Below are positions 23,341 to 35,519 of a stretch of DNA of 64,000 bases, piece by piece. Origin of the DNA: Hyphodiscus hymeniophilus (taxonomy: Eukaryota > Ascomycota > Leotiomycetes > Helotiales > Hyphodiscaceae); NCBI GenBank assembly GCA_016508695.1, contig VNKQ01000019.1, forward strand, positions 868,001 to 932,000, given 5' to 3'. Below the pieces are notes generated by a model. It ran no database searches. It was not told the DNA's origin and worked only from the letters and a program-made list of their open reading frames with translations. How positions within the stretch are numbered: the first letter of the stretch is position 1; each line of letters begins with the position of its first letter. The position numbers and the translations under genes were made by a program.

Positions 23341-23961
23341 TGGGAAATATTGCAGATTCAAGGGCCTGGAGTGAAAGGTGGAGAATCAAGGATTACACAT
23401 ACAGGATCCGGGATATGAGTTGGTGGGCATAGCAGATCTGTATTTTGTAGGATTATGGCATAATTGTGTTCCAGGCACGCTCAATTCTGATATCGTTTCA
23501 ACCAACCACAGCTTCACAACTATATGGTCTCTAATGTCTACGGAGCGAGAAGAGATTTCGACGGCGTTTCTTGGTTTCAAGTACCTGGGGCTCAAGAAGT
23601 TCAATGGCAGTCTGCATGGAACCTTGTACAGCAGAAGAGACACCGTCAAGGTTAGTCATGTCGTTTACAATACGTCTACGGCTTTGATTAATTGCAGGCT
23701 AATGGGAGGACGAGTAGACGAACGGCCTGGAGAGTGTCTGCTCTCTAAATATCTCATCGGAAGATGGGACGACAGGAGATGTCCTTCGTGATCGTGGACC
23801 AATCAACGTCAACGCGCAAGTTGGCTGCTGCTGCCTTCAGCCTCGTTCGAGTCCGACAAGCGCCAAACACCCTCATATTCTTTAGCATCGATATCCGCTC
23901 TATGCATTCCTAACAGATACTCTAAATCAACAATAGCTGCTCTTATATATTAAGACGCATT
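23341..23961. other. Intergenic upstream of HET gene
   Basis: An open frame at 23378-23791 contains a possible intron (GTTAGT...TTGCAG at about 23649-23698), but neither the spliced nor the unspliced reading gives a recognisable protein. No gene is called. Confidence 0.45.
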
Positions 23962-26067
23962 ATGTCGTTTTGGAGAAAGACTTTACGGAAATTACGGCTT
24001 GGCGAAGACCATAAAGCTCAACAATCCCAATCTACTAGGGTTACCGCCGGTGGCTCGACGATCCTTGCGCAACGGCCTTTGAATCAAAGGCCCAGTAATG
24101 GAATCCTGACGTCCGACTGGGGGAATCTGGACGTATCGGTCGGCAGTTTGCCGTATGATAGACGGGGAAAGGTCCTCGAGTACAAGACGCTCGATGAGGC
24201 GAAATCAGAGATCCGTCTTCTGAAATTTGAGTCTAGTGATGACGAACGTTCACCCATTCGATGTACGCTCCGTCACGTCTCGTGCCATAAGACATGGCCG
24301 CAGTATACAGCTGTATCATACGTATGGGGAGATCCAAAAGACACAATTTGTATCACCGTCAATGATTGCTTTGTGCATGTCACGAGGAATCTCGAGGCGG
24401 CGCTACGAGAATTGCGGAATCGAGACTTTGATACCCTTTGGATTGATGCCTTGTGTATAAATCAGCATGACAAGAATGAGAGGGGTCATCAGGTTCATCG
24501 AATGAAGGATATATACACCAAAGCGGCAGATACTGTGGCTTGGCTTGGTTCTGATGACAGCGGGAGGGCGGGAATGGCATTCAGATGCATGAAGCTTTTA
24601 GAAACTCGAGAGCCGGAAGTTGAGTTTGTTGAGCTCGTTGGGCACCTCGATAAGCTTCCCGAGACGGATCGTCAAAAGCCTGACCAGGTAAAAGCGATAC
24701 GGGCCATGATCCGTCGGCCATACTGGAGCCGGACGTGGATCATTCAGGAGCTGGTCTTGTCGCGCCATATTATGTTTTTATGGGGAACGAACAGCATGGA
24801 GCTCTCAACCTTCAAAGCAGGCCTTGAGAGTCTCGTCGAATATACGCCCCAGAGTACTAGTTTCGATGGCTGGCGCGAAATCAAGGGTATCATGGGAGTT
24901 ATAGTCTCATTCGAGGCGAATAAGAAAGATCCATACACACATGACATCGGCCTCCAGTATGCTCTCAGCCAGACGTCCAAGTCACAAGCCACTGACCCAA
25001 GAGACAAAATATTCAGCATCATGGGATTGTGCTCTGATGGTGCGGCTTTGGTTCCTTCCCCGGATTACTACCAAACTCTCGACACAATATTACGCGAGCT
25101 CATGATTAGGCAACTTTCTCAGCCTCTTTCTGATCACGGATATCTTCCCATGGATTTGATTTGCCTGGATAATCCAGCGACTTCAAAGAGATCTGGCTTT
25201 CCTTCCTGGGTGATCGATTGGAAAACTATTTGGGAATCTAAAGGCGCACGGACAATCTGTCAGACCAAATATCGTGGACTGGAGTGTGGGTATTCCGCCT
25301 GTGGAGGATCAAAGCACGAGGTGAAAGTTTGGGGGGACGGTCGTGTTTTAATTGCACGTGGATACGTATTTGACAAGATTCGACAACTGAGCAGTGGTCT
25401 TTTGGAGGAAAACGTCTCTCCGTCTCTAAGGCATGACGCTGAACCGTTTCATAACAATCCCTACCTGACGTTGTCTGCAACATACGAGGCTGTGTGGCGA
25501 ACTCTGGTACTAGATTGCCACCGGTACGTTAGCTCTGCCAGAGCACCAGCTGAATTCGGCCGTTGCTTTTCAAAGGTGTATTCAAATCACGCCGAGCCTT
25601 TTCTTTTGATGCGGGGACCGAATGTTCGAGCATCGCTTGAGATTGCTCGAGATTTTCCATTACACGGGCGGACATTTTATGAGTGGGCTCAGACTGGGGT
25701 CGATCTTCTTCTGATTGAGGATGTACAGAATAATCTCAGCAATGATGGTATTACCCAGGAACAGCCAGAATACGGATCCGACGACAAAACCAAAAGGTAT
25801 CTTGATCGTTTTGTGGATACAATCATGTTTGGAACAATGCATTCGAGGCTCATGACCACTGAGAGAGGTTATATTGGTTTGGCACATAATCAGTCCCAAG
25901 TTGGAGACTCTATTTGTCTCCTGCAAGGCTGCACAGTACCGATGATTTTGAGGCCTTGTGAAGGGGGCTACACGGTCGTTGGCGAAAGTTACGTCCATGG
26001 CATTATGGAAGGACAATTTTGGGATGCACAGGACAAAAACACGATGCAGTACTTCCACCTGATTTGA
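23962..26067 (+). CDS. HET-domain (heterokaryon incompatibility) protein
   Basis: Intronless, 701 aa. The HET domain spans roughly residues 115-270: YTAVSYVWGDP, then NLEAALRELR, FDTLWIDALCINQHD and VHRMKDIYTKAADTVAWLG, followed by RRPYWSRTWIIQELVLSR. All three classical HET blocks are intact. The C-terminal part has the usual DPRDKIFSIMGL and GFPSWVIDW segments plus RGYIGLAHNQSQVGDSICLL, the standard closing block of this fungal family. Known role: HET proteins take part in allorecognition cell death, though most paralogues are untested. No NACHT, repeat or lipase-like partner domain is fused. It stands alone among housekeeping genes. Confidence 0.95.
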   Translation: MSFWRKTLRKLRLGEDHKAQQSQSTRVTAGGSTILAQRPLNQRPSNGILTSDWGNLDVSVGSLPYDRRGKVLEYKTLDEAKSEIRLLKFESSDDERSPIRCTLRHVSCHKTWPQYTAVSYVWGDPKDTICITVNDCFVHVTRNLEAALRELRNRDFDTLWIDALCINQHDKNERGHQVHRMKDIYTKAADTVAWLGSDDSGRAGMAFRCMKLLETREPEVEFVELVGHLDKLPETDRQKPDQVKAIRAMIRRPYWSRTWIIQELVLSRHIMFLWGTNSMELSTFKAGLESLVEYTPQSTSFDGWREIKGIMGVIVSFEANKKDPYTHDIGLQYALSQTSKSQATDPRDKIFSIMGLCSDGAALVPSPDYYQTLDTILRELMIRQLSQPLSDHGYLPMDLICLDNPATSKRSGFPSWVIDWKTIWESKGARTICQTKYRGLECGYSACGGSKHEVKVWGDGRVLIARGYVFDKIRQLSSGLLEENVSPSLRHDAEPFHNNPYLTLSATYEAVWRTLVLDCHRYVSSARAPAEFGRCFSKVYSNHAEPFLLMRGPNVRASLEIARDFPLHGRTFYEWAQTGVDLLLIEDVQNNLSNDGITQEQPEYGSDDKTKRYLDRFVDTIMFGTMHSRLMTTERGYIGLAHNQSQVGDSICLLQGCTVPMILRPCEGGYTVVGESYVHGIMEGQFWDAQDKNTMQYFHLI

Positions 26068-26309
26068 CACCTGCTTGGAAGTTTGGAACGTTTCAGACAC
26101 CAGGCGAGGACTTCTGATCACCCTCTCTACACCATTTAAGAAAACACATATTAGTGAGCCAATCACCCCAAGGTGTTGAAGAGAGCGGCTTCACGTATGC
26201 CATCAGCAATCCATGCTTATGCATGGGGCAACGACGCATGGTTCATCGGTCCAAGAGCTACCCTCTGAACAGGTTAAGAAGATGGTGCGCAACACAACAC
26301 AGCTCAAAA

Positions 26310-26645
26310 ATGGCTGAGTCTGATGGTTCGGGCCTTATCCATTTATGTTGCCCTGAGCTCTCTCTGTTGGAAGGAAACCATATCCTATTGAACAAGGGAA
26401 CTGAGCCTTATAAGAAAAAGATCTCTGAAGCCACAAGTTTGGCCACCATTGTATTCGCGAAGACGGACTCGATTCTTGAGGACGTCTCCACTCGGCCTAT
26501 CTCTTCGCTCAGCCTTCAAGAGGTGGCCAACTTCCAGGCTGACAATAATCCCAGTGGCCTTCTGGTCGTGGAGGATCACGGCTTTCGAATTCAAAAGCCT
26601 GCTGAGACTCCAATATTCCCTTGCCCCAAGAGAATTCCAAGGTAA
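26310..26645 (+). CDS. Hypothetical protein (111 aa), doubtful
   Basis: From ATG 26310 (MAESDGSGLIHLCCPELSLL) an open frame runs to 26645 with protein-like composition (SLSLQEVANFQADNNPSGLL, VVEDHGFRI). No family is recognised, and no signal peptide or TM segment is seen. The frame is also open upstream to 26154 without a better ATG. It could be the relic of a larger gene. It converges with the next minus-strand gene. Confidence 0.3.
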   Translation: MAESDGSGLIHLCCPELSLLEGNHILLNKGTEPYKKKISEATSLATIVFAKTDSILEDVSTRPISSLSLQEVANFQADNNPSGLLVVEDHGFRIQKPAETPIFPCPKRIPR

Positions 26646-27071
26646 ATAACGCTCATTTCTGTGGTATGGAGTCCTACTGCTAAATACAATTTCCCACTAC
26701 ACTGACTGTATGAAGTGAGTGGCTACAAATCGAAACCTGAGTCAATGTATTGGATTGTCATTCAGCTACTATCCCTTGCTCATTTGTATGAGTATGTTTG
26801 ATGTAGGGCAAACTAAGTTGATGCCATTTATTAGACCTAATAAACCATGGGACACAGCAGTTTAAGAGCAACGTGGTGGGCCTTCAAAGTTTGATAGTGT
26901 GGCAATTGAGATCGGACACTGTAAGGCGGTAATTTTGAACTCACTGGCTAAGTTAATCATTTGGTACAAAATGTCCACGAGTAGTTCAGCCGTCTCAGCC
27001 ATCTCTAGCAAAATGTCCATCTGGCAATTCTCATTCACTTATCCCTCGCCAATTGCAACACTCAATTGTTT
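26646..27071. other. Intergenic
   Basis: AT-rich, no gene or repeat recognised; convergent 3' regions. Confidence 0.45.
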
Positions 27072-28100
27072 CTAGCAATAATACCCGGGTATATTCCATT
27101 GATTTATAATCTCATCCGCCTGCCCCAACCTTCCCTCAAGTGTTATTGGCAGTTCCTCCCCTTCATCCTTTCCAACAACTCCTCCTGTGAACAAATATGA
27201 AGTTGCCGTAACCTTTATAGGCCAAACCGGCAATCTGTCTCTCTTCTCTGCAAGCTCAGTCACGCTACCAATTCTAGCTCCTCCTGCTGAGGACGACAGG
27301 CTTGTTATCTTCTGATAATCCGCCAATTGCGCCGCAAAGAGAGGAGAGCAGGCCAGTTCGTAGTCGAAGTGTGAGAGTGTCCACTCTTCAATCATCCATT
27401 CTCGATAAGGGTCAGACATGAAGGTATTAGGCTTGTAGAAGTTCTCAAACCAGAAGGATGCATCTTGGGCACCTGACACTGAGTTGCTGAGCTCAGACGA
27501 CAAGGAGATCAACTGATCGGATGATATAGGTGGGTCGTATTGTTCTCCATTTCCTAGTGCCATTGAAGGGATTTCGAAGTGCTCGACAGAGGTTTCGTCG
27601 TCGTCAAGCTTCTTCACAGCATGACCTTGCGACGCAACAACAGGCCAGCGTCCATCATCTAGATGGCCGAGATCTCCCTCCATTGGAACTTGAACGTCGA
27701 CGCCGTGCTCTACTCTGATCTTCAATCCTAAACCTTCATCTATCACATAATCAACACGTTCGTCCTTCGATTCCCGCCACTCGAACAAACCATCACCTTG
27801 AACTCCAGCCCACTCATATGACCGAGACAATGCTTCACGATTTGACTTCGGTGGTCGATAGATATAAGTTGCAGCTCTGACTATTTTCCATAAGAGCAAT
27901 GTCCCCAAACGTAATCTTCAGCACGGAGATGGGAAAGAGGTGAACTCACGATAATCACCCATTTGATTTGACTGTAAGTGATGATACCGCTTTCCGTGAC
28001 GCACCAGAGCCTCGATATCCATCAAACCGTGACTCTCGGCGCGTTGGTGCCATACACAACTTTGACAGAGGTACCCGAAACCACATAGTTCGTCGCCCAT
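27072..28100 (-). CDS. Unrecognised conserved-looking protein (319 aa)
   Basis: Exons 28100-27950 and 27880-27072, 69-nt intron (GTGAGT...AAATAG) that keeps the frame. The start MGDELCGFGYLCQSCVWHQR contains three cysteines and a His in a C-x(5)-C-x-x-C-x-x-H pattern, which could bind a metal. The rest is acidic, with several tryptophans (FWFENFYKP, YREWMIEEWTLSHFDYEL) and an ordered end (IINQWNIPGYYC). No signal peptide or TM helix is seen. I do not recognise the family and assign no function. Confidence 0.55.
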
Positions 28101-28930
28101 ATTGGCTTTCAGGATGGAATGAGAAATTGCTGATGGCTGGGAAGTAGGTAGTTTCAATTAATATCACCTGGAAGTCTTGCAAAGCAAAGAGTCCCACAGT
28201 TGTACCGACAAAAGTTGGGCAACGGTGGAAAATGAAGTGGTGCTCATGCATGATTTGATAATACCCGATTAGGAAGGGACGAGGACGACGGCATCATAAA
28301 CGGCAAGCGAGTCGGCGCGGAAGAACCACATTATTATTTTGACAGAGAAGATAATAGAGACTATGAAGTAAAACAATGAAAAGACAGATCGACGAACAAG
28401 TATTCGGGAAGACATTACCCATAGGTGGATTTGACCTTCCTAGTTATTGAATTGATTGTGATACTGTCTGATACACTCATCTACGGCCTTTAGCTTTTCA
28501 AGATCCGCGATAACATGTGACTACCAATGAATGATAGAGCTCAGCGCGATACAGTTTGGTGTGCTTTCCAAAGCTACGAAGAGGAGGGCACAAGCAAGAG
28601 ATTGTCCCAGCATGATCCACAGCTCATTCGAATAAGGGTCCTTACATAGAACCACGCACAGAATACTGAGCAGGGTAACTGTACCACTATACAGAAGCTC
28701 CTAGCATTCACCATTGGCCGACGGTCTCTTAGGAGGTGGTTCCGAGATATTGGGGCTGCTCAGCGACCGAGTAGGTTGATGATTGAGACAACCGAGTTAC
28801 CAACTCTTAGGACTTTGTGGTGACGGATCCAGCTACCCTGAGGGCCTGTGCATCTTCAGCAATTTTGTGAGACTCAGCTATAGTATGCTCGAAAATTGTT
28901 CGGAATTAGGGTAAGTTTCTCTATCATACA
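28101..28930. other. Intergenic
   Basis: Promoter of the unknown gene and 3' region of the MetRS gene. No gene recognised. Confidence 0.45.
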
Positions 28931-30863
28931 TCAGGTTGTGATTGGCAATGGTGGAAACAACGAATCCCATTTCCCACTCCCGACGGGAATCAGTGGGGTG
29001 CCATATGTCTCATCTTTGCCCAGGTCGGCATATTCGAAGGTTCTTTTTGATTCCTCTACACCCATCATATCCAGCAGTTCAGCAGCTTTGACCGGCATAT
29101 AGGGCTGTAGCAGGATACCAGTGATTCGTATCGACTCCGCGCAGTAGTATATCGTGCCTTCGACATTCTTATACTCCTCCCCCAATTCCAGTTTCTTCCA
29201 GGGCTCGGCTAGGGTGAGATATTTATTCGTCTATTCGACTGTGTTAGAAGTTGCCCTGGATTTAGATTTGGGGACCGCCTTACCAGGAACACAACATTTA
29301 TGATGTGCTGCAATGCAAGGACTGGATTTAGATTCGTCATGTGAGAGTCCACCTTATCCCGCAACTCCTTCAGCCTGCGGACGTGTTGCCCTGTGCTGAG
29401 ATCGCTTCCTCCCCAGAGATCTCCAGCATGCGCGGACTTGACAGCGTCTCGTACGTTCCACAGCTTAGGTCTCATGATCCTACTCACCAGGTTTCCGAGT
29501 CCACCCCCAAGGCAAGTTTTGTAGTTTTGCACGATGTAACTGTTGTCATAATCCGCATCGTCCGCAATGCCACCGTTGTAAGCTAGGTAGAATCGCATGA
29601 CGTCCACCCCGAAGCGCTCTATGGCAAAGAAGGGATTGACGACGTTGCCAGTGGATTTGGACATTTTTTCGCGTCCTAACGTCCAATGGGCGTGGGTCAA
29701 GATCTGTTTAGGGGGTGGAATATCGAGAGCCATGAGAAAGGCTGGCCAGTATATGCAGTGAAAGCGAACAATGTCCTTTCCGACGACTTGGACATCAGCT
29801 GGCCATCCTAATTCACTTTCCGTTCCAGGTGCCCAGGGGTATCCAGCTTTCGTGACGTAGTTGATGAGTGCATCAAGCCAGACATATATCGTCTGGGTCT
29901 CATCATCCGGGACCCTGATTCCCCAGCTCAGTCTTTCAACAGGTCTGGACACTGAGAGATCTTGTAAACCCTCAGAAACCTGTTTCACGACATCTTTCAT
30001 CCTCGTCGCAGGGACTACAAAGTCCGGGTTCGCTTGGTAGAACTCGAGAAGTCGATCCTTGAACGCAGATAGTCGGAAATGATAATTCCTTTCGGAAGTC
30101 CATTCCACTTCCTTCCCTGTCTCTTGCGAAGCCATGAACGTGCGTCCGGTGGAAGGATCCAACCTCTTCTCAATGGCTGATTCGGGATAAAAAGTCTCAT
30201 CACTAACACAATACCACCCCTCATGTTTAGACTCGTATATATATTCCCTCTCCTTCAGCATGAACCAGAAGTACTGGACAGCGTCCTTGTGATCTTGATC
30301 CGTCGTCCGAACAAAATAGTCATTCGCCAACCCGGCCTGTTTCGCCAATCGCTTGAAAGTCTCCGCCGTCTGGTCGCAGAAAACTTGTGGCGGAGTATTG
30401 GCTTTGGCGGCGGCTTGTTGAATCTTCATGCCATGCTCGTCGGTTCCGGTACAGAGGATTGCTTTCTCGCCTTTTAGGACATGCCATCGTTTGAGGATAT
30501 CCGTCAGAACCATGGTATAGAGATGTCCGACGTGAGGGGCTAATCATAAAGCTTAGTATGCTAATTTTATTGAAAAGACGGATCCTTACCAGCATTAACA
30601 TAAAAGATGGGAGTGGTAATATAGTATGGCTTCTTGCTAAGGGCACTGGAGCCCGTAGAGTATATTCTAGCCACTGTCGTCGTCCTGCAAGATTTGCACA
30701 TCCAATCGCTCGTCCATGGTACAATATTCCGGCTCCGGCCATGGAGTATCGACGATATAAGGCGGCGGGCTCTCATCGCCTCTTCCAAAAGTTTGCAGGT
30801 CTTGACAAAGTTTAGGATTGGAGCTGTTTTAGACGCGGAAACATCGGCCGCGTCCATCCGCAT
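28931..30863 (-). CDS. MSM1: Mitochondrial methionyl-tRNA synthetase
   Basis: Exons 30863-30590, 30539-29284, 29230-28931; 609 aa. After a basic N-terminus suited to a mitochondrial presequence, KKPYYITTPIFYVNA leads across intron 1 into APHVGHLYTMVLTDILKRW, the class I HIGH motif (HVGH). LCTGTDEHGMKIQ and the KMSKS loop (REKMSKSTGNVVNPF, about residue 380) are intact. It has the bacterial/mitochondrial MetRS layout without appended domains. The start is uncertain: 30863, 30857 and 30776 are in-frame ATGs; the last (MRARRLIS) also gives a good presequence. It is divergent to the NXT1-like gene, 185 nt between starts. Confidence 0.93.
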
Positions 30864-31048
30864 CAAAGCTTGAAAACGAACGCGACATAGGCGACCTCTG
30901 CCTAACAAACATCAGGAAACAAATACCCGGAAACCCAGGATCTTCACATATTCTTACATGAATTACGTGTAGATGGAGACCCTTCCGATTCCTGCGAGGT
31001 CTTGAACACTACAACTCTCTGGGCGGGACATCCTCCCCCACCTCGATT

Positions 31049-31613
31049 ATGGCAGAACCCACGGAGGATATCCAAATCAAAGTGGCTGCGAATGGTAGGA
31101 AGACTCTGCTCCTGTTCCATGTGTATACTGATCAGTGTAGCTGCGGAGCAATTCGTCGAATCCTATTACCGTACCATAAACAACCCTCAACAGCGCTCCA
31201 AGCTGACATCCTTCTACATCAAACCAACTCCCACCTTGCCCCTCCAAGCGGACATCACTCTAAATGGGAACACCATCTCGGATCCCAGCGAGCTACAGTC
31301 ATTCTTCGAGAACCAGGTGGCACAAACTAATTACGAAGTGGGCTCCTTCGATTGCCAAGTCATCAATACGAACTACAATGTGGGTGTGAGGGAGGGTCAA
31401 TTGGCACCAGACAAGGACGGAAAAAAGATGAGCATTCTGGTAATGATCAGTGGCGGCGTTAGATACTGGAAGAAAGAAGGAGTGGAGAGTGAGACGAGAG
31501 GATTTACGGAGAATGTGGTTTTGGTGCCAAACTGGGAGGCTCAGGGACCAAAGGCTGCGAAGGGGGAGAAGAAGTGGGTAATCCAAAGCCAGAACTTTAG
31601 GCTGGTGCTATGA
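31049..31613 (+). CDS. NTF2-like mRNA export factor (NXT1/p15-like)
   Basis: Exons 31049-31094 and 31141-31613, 46-nt intron; 172 aa. The product is a single NTF2-like domain: AAEQFVESYYRTINNPQQRS, LTSFYIKP, ITLNGNTISDPSELQSFF, and later ILVMISGGVRYW and RGFTENVVLVPNW. Presence of VESYY and the central G-x-V..G...F..N pattern fits the p15/NXT branch, which pairs with Mex67/NXF1 in mRNA export; yeast Mtr2 is the analogue. NTF2 itself is shorter (about 125 aa). The exact orthology is inference. Confidence 0.75.
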
Positions 31614-32733
31614 GGGTATGTCGGCATGAAAGATACCACTGAACTATGCTACCATAGGCTCCTGTGGTGATGAGGATCTGGATTGGATCGAGACCAAGCC
31701 TGCGCCAAAGTTGTATTACGATACTATGAGGATTCGGAGTCGTTCACGACAAATAAAAAGGGCTGGACATGGTACGGTATCTCCTGAGATGCTGAATTTG
31801 CGCTGCTTTAGACTGGATATCGTTGGGCGTCACAACTGAGACGACTTAATTACCTACCATGACTTTGTAAAACCAATTGCAACTCACTGACTTGACATAT
31901 AGATCGACTTTTGGAAGCTTTCACTGGCTATTGCCGTACTCATACATCAACCCAAGATACCTGTTTGAAGACTCGGCATCAGATTCCTGACTATGACCTG
32001 TCTAAAGCGCAAGTACGCTGTTGTTATTATGACTCCGGGCATAAGTATGCCGTATCTACTTCCATAACTCGGTTGTCTTGGAAAACAAAGAGCATCTCTT
32101 TATTTTCCCTCCGTCTGTCTTTTGAATGGTTAAAGCAAGAACGCTTGTCGCATTTGAAGTAAAGGGATTTAACCCCGTTTCGCCTGGATGAAAACCCAAG
32201 GATTTAGTGATAGCCATTCCTCGAAACCTCAAATCGTTCATAGTTGACCCGCTTCTGCTCTCTTTGCTCGGTTACCTCCATCTACCTTCGGCCATTCACT
32301 CTCCACATTCGAGCATTCGAGCGGAAACGCTTTTCGACCCCCATCTTCTCCCCACAGCATCCGGCACACAATTCGGAGGACATTCTCTGTCGCTGTGTCA
32401 GTGCTATCTTATTTCTTGAGAGGATACAACTGATCACCACGTACATTGGCAATCAACTTTCACATTGGGAATTGCCACATAACAAAAACGAGAGGAATGT
32501 GCCTTAATCCATGGTTGACTTGTCACTTTTGGAATAATTGAGGTATTCACCTTAGCAGACTCTAGTTTCATACTGCTAGGCATCTTACTACCTCGCTTAA
32601 CTTCTCACCTTTCCTCGAGCTTGAATTCTTGCCGCATTGCTCCACACTTAACTCATGTGCATTACTCTTGACTTACAGGACGAACTTGCTTCTTACCAAA
32701 CACCACGTTACTTCAACAACACAAGATAACACA
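31614..32733. other. Intergenic
   Basis: About 1.1 kb without a supported gene; 3' region of the NXT1-like gene and promoter of the next. Confidence 0.45.
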
Positions 32734-35519
32734 ATGAAGATTCCACCTGGACTTCTCGACCCGAAAGGTCAAGCTGCGAAAGGCTCGGTAATCCTCGAAG
32801 TCAATGGATCCAATACTCCCGAATACGGCCTCACTGTGAATGGCAATCACTCGACTTGCTACATTTTGGTGGCTCCAGGAGATGTTCTATCTTCCACTAT
32901 TACCATCAACTCAGGAATTTCAGCAGAGTTCGCCGATCTTGTGGTTGATGGTATTCTTCGAAACAGTTGGCCGAATACTCGAGGTGCAAAGGTTTTCAGA
33001 TGTGACTTTGATCGTGCTCTCTATTCAGGCATTCAGATTGGCGAGACGAAGAAGCGCAAAACGCTAGCCCGAATGAAAGTTCTACAGAGAGAATCTTCCT
33101 CAATTGGTATTGTTTACTCCACTTCAAAGCCAAGAAAAGCCAAATCTAATAGGCGAAGACATAGGTGGCAACGTAGTTACATCGAAAGTTGGTAGCATTG
33201 AGGTTCAGATCTTCCGAACAGAGACTGGTAATGATGTAGCTCTTGATGTTTCTCAGGTCGAAACCGCCCAAGATGGTTCTGGTAGTGGCAATGGAAGTGG
33301 AGATGCAATTCGTGGAGATGTAACGATCGAAGAAAAAACATCCCCAGATCTCGGACTTTGTCGAAGAGCACCCAATTTCAAGGACTGTCTAATCTGGAAG
33401 GACTTAGAACCTACGGTATCCAAGGATGCACCCTCTTTTGAGGTTGGGTAAGTCACCAAATCCAAAGGTCACTGAATTCTAACTAATCAAAAAACAGATT
33501 TTTTGATGGAAACAAAAAAGGCCAACAACCCACCACTCGAGTCCAAAAAGCATATGCTGGCGACTTCAAACTATGGGCTTCGTTTACATTCCTTCTAAGA
33601 TCCATATTCGAATTGAAAGGCCTTGGTATCGAGGGTCTTCCTGTCCGCCATTCCACATCGGTACCAAACACTAGCCAATCCGAAACAGAAGAAATAGGAA
33701 CCACTAAGGCTGATGGCACTGCTAAGCAGGTTGAAGCAGAAGATTCGAAGAATGTGCTATTCCTGAGCGTTGAGGAGGAGGAGGAGCAGCCTGCCAAGAT
33801 TGTTGCGAAGCCAAAGAAGGCTGCAGCCAAGAAAAAGTCCAATGAATTCATTGCCGCAAATTCATCTGCACGAGACAGTGCTTCAAAAGGTGCTGAAGAA
33901 AGTATCCATGCATCCATTGAGGAAATTACGGCCTCAAAGTGTTCCGAAGATGTGGAAGAAAAAAGCACGGCCGAGATTGCCCTGCAGCAAATTGAAAGCT
34001 CATCAATCATGAACGTCACAGAGGAAGCAGTCGTTGCGGAAGGTAGCGCAGTTGAGACCAGCTCTATGCCGATCATGGCGATGCCGAGACCTTCAAGTTC
34101 TCGCTGTGTTACACTCTCTACGAGTATGCTCGGGATCTCTGGTCCTCTCGCAGGTCCCGTACAAGAGAGACGTCTATCCTTAATGTCACTTACCTCAGAT
34201 CTGCGGCCCTCTACTTCACCGGATCATCGACCTCAAATCTATAGCTCGCCTGACTTCCTCAATGGCAGTGGTACATCGACTTTAGCTGACCTACGAATTC
34301 CGATGCAAAATAGACTCAATCTTTCCTCACAGGTTAGCCCTCAACACCAAATTCAACTCTCCGACCCGATCTTTACCTCCACTCCACCCTCGCCCTCTCG
34401 GACTATGCCCCACGTAATACCCCCGAGACGCTATCTGGAGTCCGCTCCCAATCACAATCTTCCCATGCAGAGCTCAATAATGAGTTGCACATATCTACAA
34501 GACCACCATCTCCTACTCCGCTGGAAACTCATCTGGATGACACTGCTGAAGCCGGGCTCCAGGATGTCCAAATGGAAGGAATAGCAAGACCATTAAGCCC
34601 AATACAGGTCAATACTCAGTCTGTATTGCGGAATAATTTGGACGGTGAAGATATTGCCAAGTCTGGCACAACCACACTTTCTTCCCAGATGCTTTCCGTT
34701 GTGCAAACCGAGACTCCGACGGAACCGAATACACCGATCCTTCAGGTTCCAAGGCTTTCATCTCCATCTCCGTCCGAGAGTATTACCGAAACTCCGACTG
34801 AAGTCGCCAGTCAGAGTGCCCTTGAGGCTAGTGGCAGAGGCACCGCGAAAGATGAAAGTCTCATCGGGGACGTGCAGGTCTCAGGCGCTCGGATTACCTC
34901 CATGACTCCACCACCACCATCAGCCCAGAAGCGAAAAGCGAACTTCATCAGCGTTGAGCAGCCCCATGCGACCACCACAAATTTGGAGTCAGAAGGCGGC
35001 AATCCTCTCCATTCCAAAGATCCTAATCAGTTCAATACGTCCAAGCAAGTTCACAACGCTAGTGAGCTGCGACGTGAAGTCTGGAAGATCGAGGGCGAAG
35101 AAGCTGAAGGAACTCAACCCCACCTTGGCACCAAGTGGCACCTGGAGGAGATAAAGCAAGAAGCTGAAATCGTAAGAACTAGAAAGCTAGTTGCTGAACG
35201 ACAAAGAATAAAGCTTTTGGAGCGCCATCAAGCTGCTTTGGAGGTCTATGAAGCGCGTGAAAAGGTCAACAATTCGAAGAGAGAACTGGAGATCTTGGAG
35301 CAAGAGAACGCTAAGTTAGAGGTAGGTTTTCCTCGTTCCAAATTTCCTAATCTAATTGATGGTTCGACCGTTCGGGTGTGCTAATCAAAATCTGTTGTGC
35401 TTTAGGCCACCGTTGATGCATTGATTAATGCATTCAACCGCGGAGACGATATTGCTTCTTCCAGCAGGAACCTTTCTACGAGAAACCCTTCCACTACGCA
35501 GAGAGAAACAGAATTGTAG
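32734..35519 (+). CDS. Large uncharacterised protein with DUF7918-like N-terminus and C-terminal coiled coil
   Basis: Exons 32734-33106, 33153-33447, 33498-34332, 34473-35321, 35406-35519; 821 aa. The N-terminal domain (VILEVNGSNTPEYGLTVNG, TCYILVAPGD, VVDGILRNSW, then KVGSIEVQIFRTETG) resembles the fungal DUF7918-type beta domain, by recollection only. A low-complexity Ser/Thr/Pro-rich middle follows with a Glu run and Lys/Ala-rich KPKKAAAKKKS. The last 120 residues form a charged coiled coil (KQEAEIVRTRKLVAERQRIK, KRELEILEQENAKLE). Exons 3 and 4 are in different frames; the 140-nt intron 34333-34472 (CAG|GTTAGC...GCAGAG) joins them in phase. The function is unknown; nuclear location is plausible from the basic clusters. 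Confidence 0.6.

Noticed and set aside
23378..23791. 137-codon frame with an intron-like GTTAGT...TTGCAG
   Set aside because: Neither spliced nor unspliced product resembles a protein; likely 3' region of bL34m.
34485..35384. Possible separate gene starting near 34485
   Set aside because: No ATG at the start (TTG), and a phase-correct intron joins it to the upstream exons.
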